This document shows, in pieces, positions 1 through 7,144 of a stretch of DNA of 64,000 nucleotides; position 1 is the stretch's first letter; each line of letters begins with the position of its first letter. Below the pieces are notes generated by a model. It searched no databases and was not told the origin of the DNA. It saw nothing but the letters and a program-made list of their open reading frames with translations. A program made the position numbers and the translations under genes. Source of the DNA: an uncultured Bacteroidales bacterium (GTDB taxonomy: Bacteria > Bacteroidota > Bacteroidia > Bacteroidales > Muribaculaceae); the NCBI GenBank assembly GCA_947644715.1, contig CANSAP010000008.1, forward strand, positions 1 through 64,000, written 5' to 3'.

Positions 1-127
1 CATGTGATATTTCTTAAACATATTAACAAATTCAAAAAGTCAAGATGACTTCACAATCTCAGAGCCTGCATCAGCTCGATAATTTGTTAATTCGGTTTAA
101 TCAAGACAGGCTATCAGTTATTTTTCG

Positions 128-135
128 TAATTTTG
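128..135 (+). promoter_or_regulatory. Possible -7 promoter element for the AraC-type gene
   Basis: The sequence TAATTTTG matches the Bacteroidetes -7 consensus TAnnTTTG and lies 19 bases before the ATG of the AraC-type gene. No TTTG is seen at the usual upstream distance, so the call is tentative. Confidence 0.4.
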
Positions 136-154
136 CACATCATGAGAACTATAT

Positions 155-976
155 ATGGATAGACTGAAAGTATTTGAATATCCCAATATTTATATTGCTA
201 ATTATAGCACTGACAATCGCGCCTGCGCTCACAGCTGTCGCGAACACACGCTCATATACGTTTTATCCGGTCGGTTGGAAATATCCGAGGGTGACATCAA
301 AACCAATTTGGAGCCGGGGCAAGTGGCTTTCATGCGTCGCGACCACAGGCTTCAAATGGAAAAGCGGGCGCACGATGGCTCCCCTTACAACTCTATCGTG
401 CTCAAGTTTTCCAGAGACTTCTTGCGGAATACTTATCAGAAGCTACCCTCAGGCAAACTGCCTCAGGCTGCCATTCGTTCAAAAAGCAGCTTGATGGTAA
501 TGGAAAGCGAGAGATCGGCTCTCAAAAAGCTGCTGGAATCAGTGCTACCATATTTTGAGACTGATTCAAAACCTACGGAACAGGAACTTAATGCACGGAT
601 GGAAGAGGCTCTGATGGTTGTTCTATCTACTGACGAGAATCTTTACGCGTCTCTCTTCGACTTCATTGACCCATGGAAAATCGATATTATCGACTTCATG
701 AACCGAAACTACATGCAAGACATGTCACTGGAAGAAATCGCTTATTACACCGGTCGCAGTCTCTCAACCTTCAAGCGTGATTTCAAGAAATGCAGCTCTC
801 TGACGCCTCAGAAATGGATTATCCGCCGAAGGCTGCAAGCAGCCCACAATCTGATAGCTTCCGGCAACAAAAACATTTCTGAAATCTGCTTCGACGTAGG
901 CTTCAAAAATCTTTCACACTTCTCGCGCATCTATAAAGATACGTATGGAGTCTCTCCATCACTGGCAAATCAGTAA
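155..976 (+). CDS. AraC-family transcriptional regulator
   Basis: A 273-residue one-component transcription regulator. The N-terminal part (about residues 1-130) has a cupin-like effector-domain pattern (EHTLIYVLSGRLEI, then LEPGQVAFM). The C-terminal part (about 172-270) is a typical double helix-turn-helix AraC domain, with MSLEEIAYYTGRSLSTFKR as the first helix-turn-helix and ISEICFDVGFKNLSHFSRIYK as the signature region. The gene stands alone, with a strong hairpin after its stop codon and the convergent response-regulator gene beyond. The effector and target genes cannot be read from the sequence; the upstream neighbour lies outside the window. The family assignment is secure, the role is unknown. 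Confidence 0.9.
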   Translation: MDRLKVFEYPNIYIANYSTDNRACAHSCREHTLIYVLSGRLEISEGDIKTNLEPGQVAFMRRDHRLQMEKRAHDGSPYNSIVLKFSRDFLRNTYQKLPSGKLPQAAIRSKSSLMVMESERSALKKLLESVLPYFETDSKPTEQELNARMEEALMVVLSTDENLYASLFDFIDPWKIDIIDFMNRNYMQDMSLEEIAYYTGRSLSTFKRDFKKCSSLTPQKWIIRRRLQAAHNLIASGNKNISEICFDVGFKNLSHFSRIYKDTYGVSPSLANQ

Positions 977-990
977 TCTCTATATACGGT

Positions 991-1026
991 TACGGCTCAA
1001 TCTGCGCGAAGACAGATTGAGCCGTA
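991..1026. terminator. Bidirectional hairpin terminator
   Basis: A perfect 14-base-pair stem (TACGGCTCAATCTG / CAGATTGAGCCGTA) with an 8-base loop lies between the convergent AraC-type and response-regulator genes. There is no long T-run on either side, but position and stability suggest a terminator shared by both genes. Confidence 0.7.
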
Positions 1027-1049
1027 AATGTGTGGGGAAGCGACGTGCA

Positions 1050-1751
1050 TCAATCCACTGAAGGAGCAATGAGCTTATAGCCCTTGCCATGGATATTGAT
1101 AATCTCGATGTCGGGGTCATCCTTCAGCAGCTTACGCAGCTTGGTGATGTAGACATCCATCGAACGGGCGTTAAAATAATTGTCATCCACCCAAATGCTC
1201 TTCAAAGCATAGTTGCGCTCCAGCACTTCATTCAGATGCTGGCAAAGCAACGTGAGCAGATCGCTCTCCTTGGTTGTCAATTTCTTGCTGATGCCATCGT
1301 CGGTAGTAAGCGTCTGTTTCTGAGTGTCAAACATGAACCGACCGAGCCTGTACATTGTAATCTCCTTGTCCTTCTTGCCGCGCACACGACGCAGGATGGC
1401 ACTGATGCGGCTGACCAGCTCCTCCATGCTGAAAGGCTTCGTAATGTAGTCATCAGCACCAAGCTTGAAGCCCTCAAGCACATCTTCCTTCATGTTCTTT
1501 GCCGTGAGGAACACAATGGGCACCTCAGCTCCGGCCGCGCGAATCTCCTGAGCAAGGGTAAAACCATCCTTCTTAGGCATCATCACGTCAAGCACACAGA
1601 AATCATATCTTCCCTTCAGAAAGGCCTTATATCCCTTGTCTCCGTCAGGCATAAGATCCACCGCATAGCCTTTGGCCATAAGGAACTCTCGCAGGAGCAT
1701 GCCGAGATTCTCGTCATCCTCACAGAGCAGAATTTTCAATTTGTCGTCCAT
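1050..1751 (-). CDS. rprY: OmpR-family response regulator, RprY-like
   Basis: A 233-residue response regulator. The receiver domain (about 5-120) has the acidic pocket CEDDE, the phospho-acceptor Asp55 in CVLDVMMPKKDG and the conserved lysine in ITKPFS. The C-terminal winged-helix DNA-binding domain (about 130-230) contains the OmpR-type pattern LTTKESDLLTLL...RSMDVYITKLRKLL. It lies 34 bases downstream of the histidine kinase, and the two are presumably cotranscribed and cognate. The symbol reflects similarity to the Bacteroides RprX/RprY system, recognised by eye. The regulon is not evident here. Confidence 0.85.
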   Translation of the reverse strand: MDDKLKILLCEDDENLGMLLREFLMAKGYAVDLMPDGDKGYKAFLKGRYDFCVLDVMMPKKDGFTLAQEIRAAGAEVPIVFLTAKNMKEDVLEGFKLGADDYITKPFSMEELVSRISAILRRVRGKKDKEITMYRLGRFMFDTQKQTLTTDDGISKKLTTKESDLLTLLCQHLNEVLERNYALKSIWVDDNYFNARSMDVYITKLRKLLKDDPDIEIINIHGKGYKLIAPSVD

Positions 1752-1785
1752 AGTTGTATCTGTTTTTAAGTTATTATTCTTTTAA

Positions 1786-3243
1786 TTATTCCTCAACCGC
1801 AAGCGGGAGTGTTATTATGAATGTTGTTCCGGCACCGGGGACACTTTCGGCCTTCACGCTGCCATGAAATGACTCAATAAGCTTTCCGACATAGGCCAGG
1901 CCGAGCCCGAATCCCTTCACATCATGACGATTACCGGTGGGGACACGATAGAACCTGTCGAAGATTCTTTTCAAGTGCTCCTTACGTATCCCTATACCAT
2001 TGTCGCTGATGCGAATCTCGAGTTTGGAGCCCGAAGGATTAAACGTCAAAATCTTTAACTCGGGATCCACATCCTCCCGGCGATATTTTATCGCGTTGTC
2101 CAGCAGATTAAACAGCACATTAGTGAAATGCATCTCATCCACATATATCAGGGCATTCATGGCATCGAGCTTCATATCAAGCTTGCCGCCAAATTTCTCC
2201 ACTTTGATTTTGAAGGTATTAACCACCTGAGCTATTACGGCGTTTGCATCCACTTCAGTAAACTTCAGGTTCGGGCCACGTCCGTCAAACATTGACATCT
2301 GGAGCACCTTCTCAACCTGAAAACGCAGTCGCTTTGACTCATCCGTAATCACGCCGGCCAAATGAGCCAGCATCGCCGGAGATTTCCTCACGGAATCATC
2401 GGCCAACATCTGGCCGGCCAAAGAAATCGTGGATATGGGAGTTTTATACTCATGCGTCATATTATTTATGAAGTCGGTCTTCATCTCCGTCAGGCGCTTC
2501 TGTCGGAAAGCAATCACGATTGTATAGACGAAGACGAGCAGAAGAATCAGTGTCAGGGCAAGGGTCGGAATCAACCAACGAACTGAGTGATAGATATAAT
2601 CCCCCTTGGTCGGGAAGTAAACCTTAAGGTAATAGAATGTGCGGCTCGCAGGGAACAGCACTTGAGAATACATCTCACTCTCGCGGTCGGATGGTATCTG
2701 ACCCGAAGTATAAATCAGAGCATGGCCGGAAGTAGTCACCCGGAAGTCAAACGGAAGAGTGATTCCCTGTTCGGCGAGTTTCTGCTTGAGAATAGAACGC
2801 AGCTCGCTGGAATCGGCTCGCTCCAAGGCCGGGCGATGCTCTCCCTCACGCATTATATTGAGAATCACTTCATTAAGCAATTCCTTTTGATAGAGATATT
2901 GACGACGAATCGTCTGCTGCATCAGCTTATACCGGTGATCCAATCCTCCGGCTGAGTTATCAATTATGGGTCGCGGTGTTTCATCATACAATGAATCTGA
3001 CGCAGTCGGGAAGAATGCAGCCTCAATGTCCTGCATCTCCTCAATATCCTGTTCCAGATAGTGCAGCGTCTCCATCCTTTCAAGCTCGCCGGCAACCCCG
3101 TATAAAGCGCGCCGGGCATTCTCATCGAACTGCTCGGAACGCATACGCGTCATCTTGTCCATATACATAATCTGTATATAGATCAGGCCGCCGAAAGTGA
3201 TGGCCATTACTATGGTGAGCAACCAGATTGTAGACTTCTTCAT
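1786..3243 (-). CDS. rprX: Membrane sensor histidine kinase, RprX-like
   Basis: A 485-residue sensor kinase. It has a transmembrane segment at about 5-27, an extracytoplasmic sensor region of roughly 190 residues, a second segment at about 222-246, then the HisKA domain with the phospho-accepting His264 (NNMTHEYKTP). The ATPase domain shows the N box (LLDNAIKYR), G1 box (ISDNGIGI) and G2 box (GFGLGLAYVG), so it should be active. No HAMP or PAS domain is apparent. It heads a two-gene operon with the response regulator, expressed from a consensus promoter about 200 bases upstream. The signal sensed is unknown. Confidence 0.87.
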   Translation of the reverse strand: MKKSTIWLLTIVMAITFGGLIYIQIMYMDKMTRMRSEQFDENARRALYGVAGELERMETLHYLEQDIEEMQDIEAAFFPTASDSLYDETPRPIIDNSAGGLDHRYKLMQQTIRRQYLYQKELLNEVILNIMREGEHRPALERADSSELRSILKQKLAEQGITLPFDFRVTTSGHALIYTSGQIPSDRESEMYSQVLFPASRTFYYLKVYFPTKGDYIYHSVRWLIPTLALTLILLLVFVYTIVIAFRQKRLTEMKTDFINNMTHEYKTPISTISLAGQMLADDSVRKSPAMLAHLAGVITDESKRLRFQVEKVLQMSMFDGRGPNLKFTEVDANAVIAQVVNTFKIKVEKFGGKLDMKLDAMNALIYVDEMHFTNVLFNLLDNAIKYRREDVDPELKILTFNPSGSKLEIRISDNGIGIRKEHLKRIFDRFYRVPTGNRHDVKGFGLGLAYVGKLIESFHGSVKAESVPGAGTTFIITLPLAVEE

Positions 3244-3430
3244 TTCTGTAATACGGATGAAGGTTCACCCGGGAATGTAATCTCTCCCCTAAAGCCGGGA
3301 GATTTTTACCTATTTAACAATATTATGGCAATATTAGTTTACTTTGAAGTTAGTTAATGCGGGACGACATTTTGATTTCGCGAAGTCCTCAGTCGGGACA
3401 AGGGAAAGTATGATGAGTCTTCCCGAATTT

Positions 3431-3469
3431 TAACATTCAAGTGCAAAATTAACATTTAAGTGTGAAAAT
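3431..3469. repeat. Imperfect 19-base direct repeat over the rprXY promoter
   Basis: TAACATTCAAGTGCAAAAT is followed immediately, 19 bases later, by TAACATTTAAGTGTGAAAAT. The pair overlaps the -7 element of the minus-strand promoter for the two-component operon, so it could be a binding site for a regulator, for example for autoregulation. This role is inference. Confidence 0.4.
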
Positions 3470-3475
3470 AGCAAA
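3444..3475 (-). promoter_or_regulatory. Promoter of the rprXY operon
   Basis: On the minus strand the sequence reads TTTG, 20 bases, TAATTTTG, a full match to the Bacteroidetes -33/-7 consensus. It predicts a leader of roughly 190 bases before the kinase start codon. Confidence 0.7.
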
Positions 3476-3490
3476 AGTCAGAGGGCAAAA

Positions 3491-3522
3491 TTTTTAAGGT
3501 AGTAAAAAAATCTCTAACTTTG
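3491..3522 (+). promoter_or_regulatory. Promoter of the PurF-like gene
   Basis: TTTT, 20 bases, TAACTTTG. The -7 element is perfect and the -33 element is one base off. It points away from the rprXY promoter, with only 15 bases between the two -33 elements, so the two units could influence each other. Confidence 0.55.
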
Positions 3523-3629
3523 CACTTTCATTTCGGCTCACAAACTTGGCTAATCAGCCCGCAAATGAGGCCATTTGTCAAGCTCGAGTCGGTTGCTTAC
3601 TCATCTTAAAGTAAAAAAGACATTACATT

Positions 3630-5036
3630 ATGGGTGGATTTTTTGGCACTGTGCAGAAAAACAGTGTAGTGACTGACCTTTTTTATGGCACAGACTATCA
3701 CTCACATCTCGGCACCAAGCGTGGCGGCATGGCCACTTACGACTCCGAAAATGGTTTTGTGCGCAGCATTCACAGCCTTGAAAATTCTTATTTCCGCACG
3801 AAATTTGAACCGACACTCTCTCGCTTTTCCGGCAATGCCGGCATCGGCGTCATCAGCGACAATGACTCGCAGCCGATTGTTGTAAACTCAAAGGTTGGCA
3901 AATTTGCAATCGTCACGGTAGCAAAAATCGCCAACATGCAGCAGCTTGAAAACGAACTGCTCGATGAGGGGGTGCACTTTGCCGAGCTCAGCAGTGGCAA
4001 AACCAATCCCACCGAACTGATTGCCACCATCATAGCCGGTGGCACAGACATAGCCGACGGCATACGCCGCGTGCAAGAGCGTGTTAAAGGCTCTGTTTCA
4101 ATGCTTTTGCTCACTCCTGACGGCATCATTGCCGCACGCGACAAATGGGGACGCACCCCTATCGTAATCGGCTCCAAGCCTGAGGGCTATGCAGCAGTCA
4201 GCGAAACAGCCTCACTCCCGAATCTCGGATTCAAGGAGGAACGAGACTTGGGTCCCGGAGAAGTAGTACACATTACCGCCGATGGAATCACCACTCTTCT
4301 TCCTCCGCGAAAGGAAATGCAAGTCTGCTCTTTCCTGTGGGTTTACTACGGATTTCCGGTCTCATCTTATGAAGGGCGTAATGTGGAAGACGTGCGCTTC
4401 CGCAGCGGATATCTTATGGGCGAAAAGGATGAAACAGAAGTTGACTGCGTCTGCGGCATTCCCGATTCAGGCGTAGGCATGGCTCTTGGTTACGCCGAAG
4501 GCAAAGGGGTGCCTTACCACAGAGCGGTTGCAAAATACACCCCCACCTGGCCCCGCTCCTTCACTCCGGGGCGTCAGGAACTGCGCAACCTTGTAGCAAA
4601 AATGAAGCTCATTCCCAACCGGGCTATGCTCGACGGGCATCGCATCGCTTTCTGCGACGACTCAATTGTGCGTGGCACTCAGTTGAAGGACAATGTTGAA
4701 ATGTTGTATCAATATGGAGCCAAAGAGGTGCACATCCGCATCGCCTGTCCGCCGCTTATCTACGGATGCCCCTTCATAGGATTCACATCATCAAAAAGCG
4801 ACATGGAGCTGATTACCCGCCGAATCATCAAGGACATCGAAGGGGATGAGAACAAGAATCTCGAATTATATGCAACAACCGGCACACCTCAATACAAAGC
4901 TATGGTAGCCAAAATAGCAGAACAATTCGGCATTGACTCGCTGCGCTTCAGCACTATTGAAGATCTGATTGAAGCCATCGGCCTGCCCAAGTGTAAAGTC
5001 TGCACCCACTGCTTCGACGGCTCCTCCTGCTTCTGA
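3630..5036 (+). CDS. PurF-like amidophosphoribosyltransferase homologue without glutaminase cysteine
   Basis: A 468-residue protein with class II glutamine amidotransferase and phosphoribosyltransferase domains in PurF order. The PRPP-binding loop is intact (IAFCDDSIVRGTQL). The N-terminus reads MGGFFGTV where PurF proteins have MCGIFG, so the Cys2 nucleophile of the glutaminase is replaced by Gly, and the usual HRGQ motif is also absent (SHLGTKRGG). It therefore probably cannot use glutamine, and might use ammonia, act on another substrate, or regulate. The C-terminus is cysteine-rich (CKVCTHCFDGSSCF). A complete purF lies at 57 kb, so this is likely a specialised paralogue. It is a single gene with its own promoter and terminator. 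Confidence 0.8.
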   Translation: MGGFFGTVQKNSVVTDLFYGTDYHSHLGTKRGGMATYDSENGFVRSIHSLENSYFRTKFEPTLSRFSGNAGIGVISDNDSQPIVVNSKVGKFAIVTVAKIANMQQLENELLDEGVHFAELSSGKTNPTELIATIIAGGTDIADGIRRVQERVKGSVSMLLLTPDGIIAARDKWGRTPIVIGSKPEGYAAVSETASLPNLGFKEERDLGPGEVVHITADGITTLLPPRKEMQVCSFLWVYYGFPVSSYEGRNVEDVRFRSGYLMGEKDETEVDCVCGIPDSGVGMALGYAEGKGVPYHRAVAKYTPTWPRSFTPGRQELRNLVAKMKLIPNRAMLDGHRIAFCDDSIVRGTQLKDNVEMLYQYGAKEVHIRIACPPLIYGCPFIGFTSSKSDMELITRRIIKDIEGDENKNLELYATTGTPQYKAMVAKIAEQFGIDSLRFSTIEDLIEAIGLPKCKVCTHCFDGSSCF

Positions 5037-5083
5037 CATTTCAACAATCCCCGCTCCCGAAGCGCAAGATAACACAAGCATTC

Positions 5084-5120
5084 AACTTCAGCCCGCAAAA
5101 AAGCGGGCTGAAGTTTGTTA
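5084..5120 (+). terminator. Strong intrinsic terminator after the PurF-like gene
   Basis: A perfect 13-base-pair stem (AACTTCAGCCCGC / GCGGGCTGAAGTT) with an all-A loop, followed by a T-rich stretch (TGTTATT). Its 3' edge overlaps the -33 element of the next promoter. Confidence 0.85.
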
Positions 5121-5145
5121 TTATGCCGATTAATGAGTAATTTTG
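5114..5145 (+). promoter_or_regulatory. Promoter of proS
   Basis: TTTG, 20 bases, TAATTTTG fully matches the Bacteroidetes promoter consensus. It would give a leader of about 245 bases, carrying a repeat remnant and a 9-base-pair hairpin, before the proS start. Confidence 0.7.
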
Positions 5146-5255
5146 CACTGTAATTTGCCCTGACGGGCGGGGCTGATTATTCTCCATTTCCCGGGCTGCC
5201 AATGCAGACTTTAATTGCGGTTCATCTCATCCGAATTTTTGCCTGCATCCAAGCC

Positions 5256-5360
5256 TTAGAAACTGTTTGAACTTCAATGGTTTTAGCACTTAGAGAGAAT
5301 CAATCACAACACAAATAAGCTCGAATTAACATTCGAGCTTAAATCCAAACACACTCTTAA
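5256..5360 (+). repeat. Degenerate repeat element in the proS leader
   Basis: It starts with TTAGAAACTGTTTGA, the end of the A-type repeat, and finishes with CACACTCTTAA, the end of the B-type repeat seen elsewhere in the window. The shared core is missing. It contains a perfect 9-base-pair hairpin (AAGCTCGAA / TTCGAGCTT, 5317-5340), 57 bases before the proS start. It looks like a chimeric, internally deleted member of the family. Confidence 0.6.
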
Positions 5361-5397
5361 CGCCCGCTTGATTACTAAAAAACAAAACAAATTCATA

Positions 5398-6879
5398 ATG
5401 GCTAAGGAACTTAAGAATCTTACCAAACGCAGTGAGAATTATTCGCAGTGGTATAACGAGCTGGTCGTGAAAGCTGACCTGGCCGAACAGAGCGCAGTGC
5501 GCGGTTGCATGGTCATCAAGCCTTACGGCTATGCCATTTGGGAAAAAATGCAGCGCACACTGGATGCCATGTTCAAAGAAACAGGTGTCCAAAACGCATA
5601 CTTCCCTCTTCTGATTCCGAAGTCATATCTCTGCCGCGAGGCTGAACACGTAGAGGGCTTCGCCAAAGAGTGTGCGGTTGTAACCCACTACCGTCTCAAA
5701 AATGACCCGGAAGGCAACGGAGTTGTAGTCGACCCTGAAGCTCGCCTCGAGGAGGAACTCATCGTTCGTCCCACTTCCGAGACTATCATTTGGGGCACCT
5801 ACAAGAATTGGATTCACTCTTACCGCGACCTGCCCCTGCTCATCAACCAGTGGGCCAACGTAATGCGTTGGGAGATGCGCACCCGCATGTTCCTGCGCAC
5901 AGCTGAGTTTCTTTGGCAAGAGGGCCACACTGCCCACGCTACGGCAAAAGAGGCGGAAGACCGCACTGTTCAGATGATTAACGTCTATGCTGATTTCGCA
6001 CGCAAATATATGGCACTCCCGGTTGTTGTCGGTGTAAAGAGCGAAACTGAACGCTTTGCGGGCGCTCTGAACACCTACACCATCGAGGCTATGATGCAGG
6101 ATGGCAAAGCACTCCAGAGCGGCACCTCTCACTTCCTGGGTCAGAACTTCGCAAAGGCTTTCGACGTGACATTCATCAATAAAGAAAATCAGGCTGAGTA
6201 TGTATGGGCTTCCTCTTGGGGCGTATCCACCCGCCTGATGGGTGCTCTGATAATGGCCCACTCCGATGATAACGGCCTCGTGCTCCCCCCGCACCTCGCT
6301 CCTATTCAGGTGGTGATTGTGCCCATTTATAAGAACGACGAGCAGCTGGCTGCCATCTCAGAGAAGATTCAGCCCGTCATTAACGAACTGAAGAGCCTCG
6401 GCATCAGCGTAAAATATGATGATGCTGACAACCGCCGCCCCGGCTTCAAATTCGCCGACTATGAGCTGAAAGGTGTGCCCGTACGCCTCGCTGTCGGCGC
6501 CCGCGACCTGGAGAATGGCACAGTGGAACTCATGCGCCGTGACACACTTGAAAAGGAAACCCTCCCCATCGAAGGAATTGCCGCTCACATCAACTCTCTG
6601 CTCGAAGAGATTCAGCAAAACATCTATGACAAGGCTCTCGCCCGCCAAAAGGAAATGACCTACGAGGTAAATTCCTACGATGAATTCAAGGAGAAAATCG
6701 AAGCGGGTGGCTTTATGCTCTGCCACTGGGACGGCACTCCTGAAACCGAAGCCCGCATCAAGGAAGAGACTAAAGCAACCATTCGCTGCATACCTTTGGA
6801 TGGCGACACCACCCCCGGCGTCTGCATGGTCACCGGCAAGCCCTCCAAGCAGCGTGTCGTGATTGCCCGCTCATATTAA
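5398..6879 (+). CDS. proS: Prolyl-tRNA synthetase, short eukaryote/archaeal-like form
   Basis: This class II synthetase charges tRNA-Pro with proline. The 493-residue length and features such as [29 protein letters not shown] and [12 protein letters not shown] fit the short archaeal/eukaryotic-type ProS common in Bacteroidetes, which lacks the inserted editing domain of the long bacterial form (family knowledge). The track ORF begins at an upstream TTG. The ATG giving [19 protein letters not shown] is chosen because homology starts there. The gene is monocistronic, with a long leader holding a repeat remnant and a hairpin terminator downstream. Confidence 0.95.
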   Translation: MAKELKNLTKRSENYSQWYNELVVKADLAEQSAVRGCMVIKPYGYAIWEKMQRTLDAMFKETGVQNAYFPLLIPKSYLCREAEHVEGFAKECAVVTHYRLKNDPEGNGVVVDPEARLEEELIVRPTSETIIWGTYKNWIHSYRDLPLLINQWANVMRWEMRTRMFLRTAEFLWQEGHTAHATAKEAEDRTVQMINVYADFARKYMALPVVVGVKSETERFAGALNTYTIEAMMQDGKALQSGTSHFLGQNFAKAFDVTFINKENQAEYVWASSWGVSTRLMGALIMAHSDDNGLVLPPHLAPIQVVIVPIYKNDEQLAAISEKIQPVINELKSLGISVKYDDADNRRPGFKFADYELKGVPVRLAVGARDLENGTVELMRRDTLEKETLPIEGIAAHINSLLEEIQQNIYDKALARQKEMTYEVNSYDEFKEKIEAGGFMLCHWDGTPETEARIKEETKATIRCIPLDGDTTPGVCMVTGKPSKQRVVIARSY

Positions 6880-6888
6880 TATTTCCCG

Positions 6889-6917
6889 GGGAGAGTGCTG
6901 ACTGTCAGCACTCTCCC
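6889..6917 (+). terminator. Hairpin terminator after proS
   Basis: A 12-base-pair perfect stem (GGGAGAGTGCTG / CAGCACTCTCCC) with a 5-base loop lies ten bases after the proS stop. No T-run follows, but the stability and position support a terminator. Confidence 0.65.
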
Positions 6918-6944
6918 TCCACTACTCATAATCTCTGCTCAATC

Positions 6945-7032
6945 AAGAAACTGCTTGAGTGTGTGCTTGGATTTCAATGGTAAATCCATCAAAAACACCT
7001 CTCAAAATTTCATTAACCCGAACAGTTTCTAA
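6945..7032 (+). repeat. Degenerate A-type hairpin repeat upstream of the DPP-IV gene
   Basis: It starts AAGAAACTGCTTGAG and ends GAACAGTTTCTAA, which are inverted copies of the A-type terminus. The inner part (CAAAAACACCTCTCAAAATTTCATT) resembles the right half of the full element at 12.0 kb, so this is an internally deleted copy. It also carries GAGTGTGTGCTTGGATTT, which resembles the B-type end. Confidence 0.65.
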
Positions 7033-7144
7033 AACACTACGAATCTATCGGAACATGGAACAACTGCAATCCACTATGATTCAACCATGTTCATTACATC
7101 AAACTCGGTTTATTTCCAACATACCCTAAACAGCTCTCTAATTC

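Noticed and set aside
5148-5397. A riboswitch or T-box in the long proS leader
   Set aside because: Beyond the repeat remnant and its 9-base-pair hairpin I see no conserved riboswitch motif, and T-box control is not expected in Bacteroidetes.
5368-5397. Upstream TTG starts given in the ORF track (proS, smpB, HU-LysM, Yip1-like genes)
   Set aside because: In each case an ATG a few codons downstream matches the start of homology or fits the promoter spacing better.
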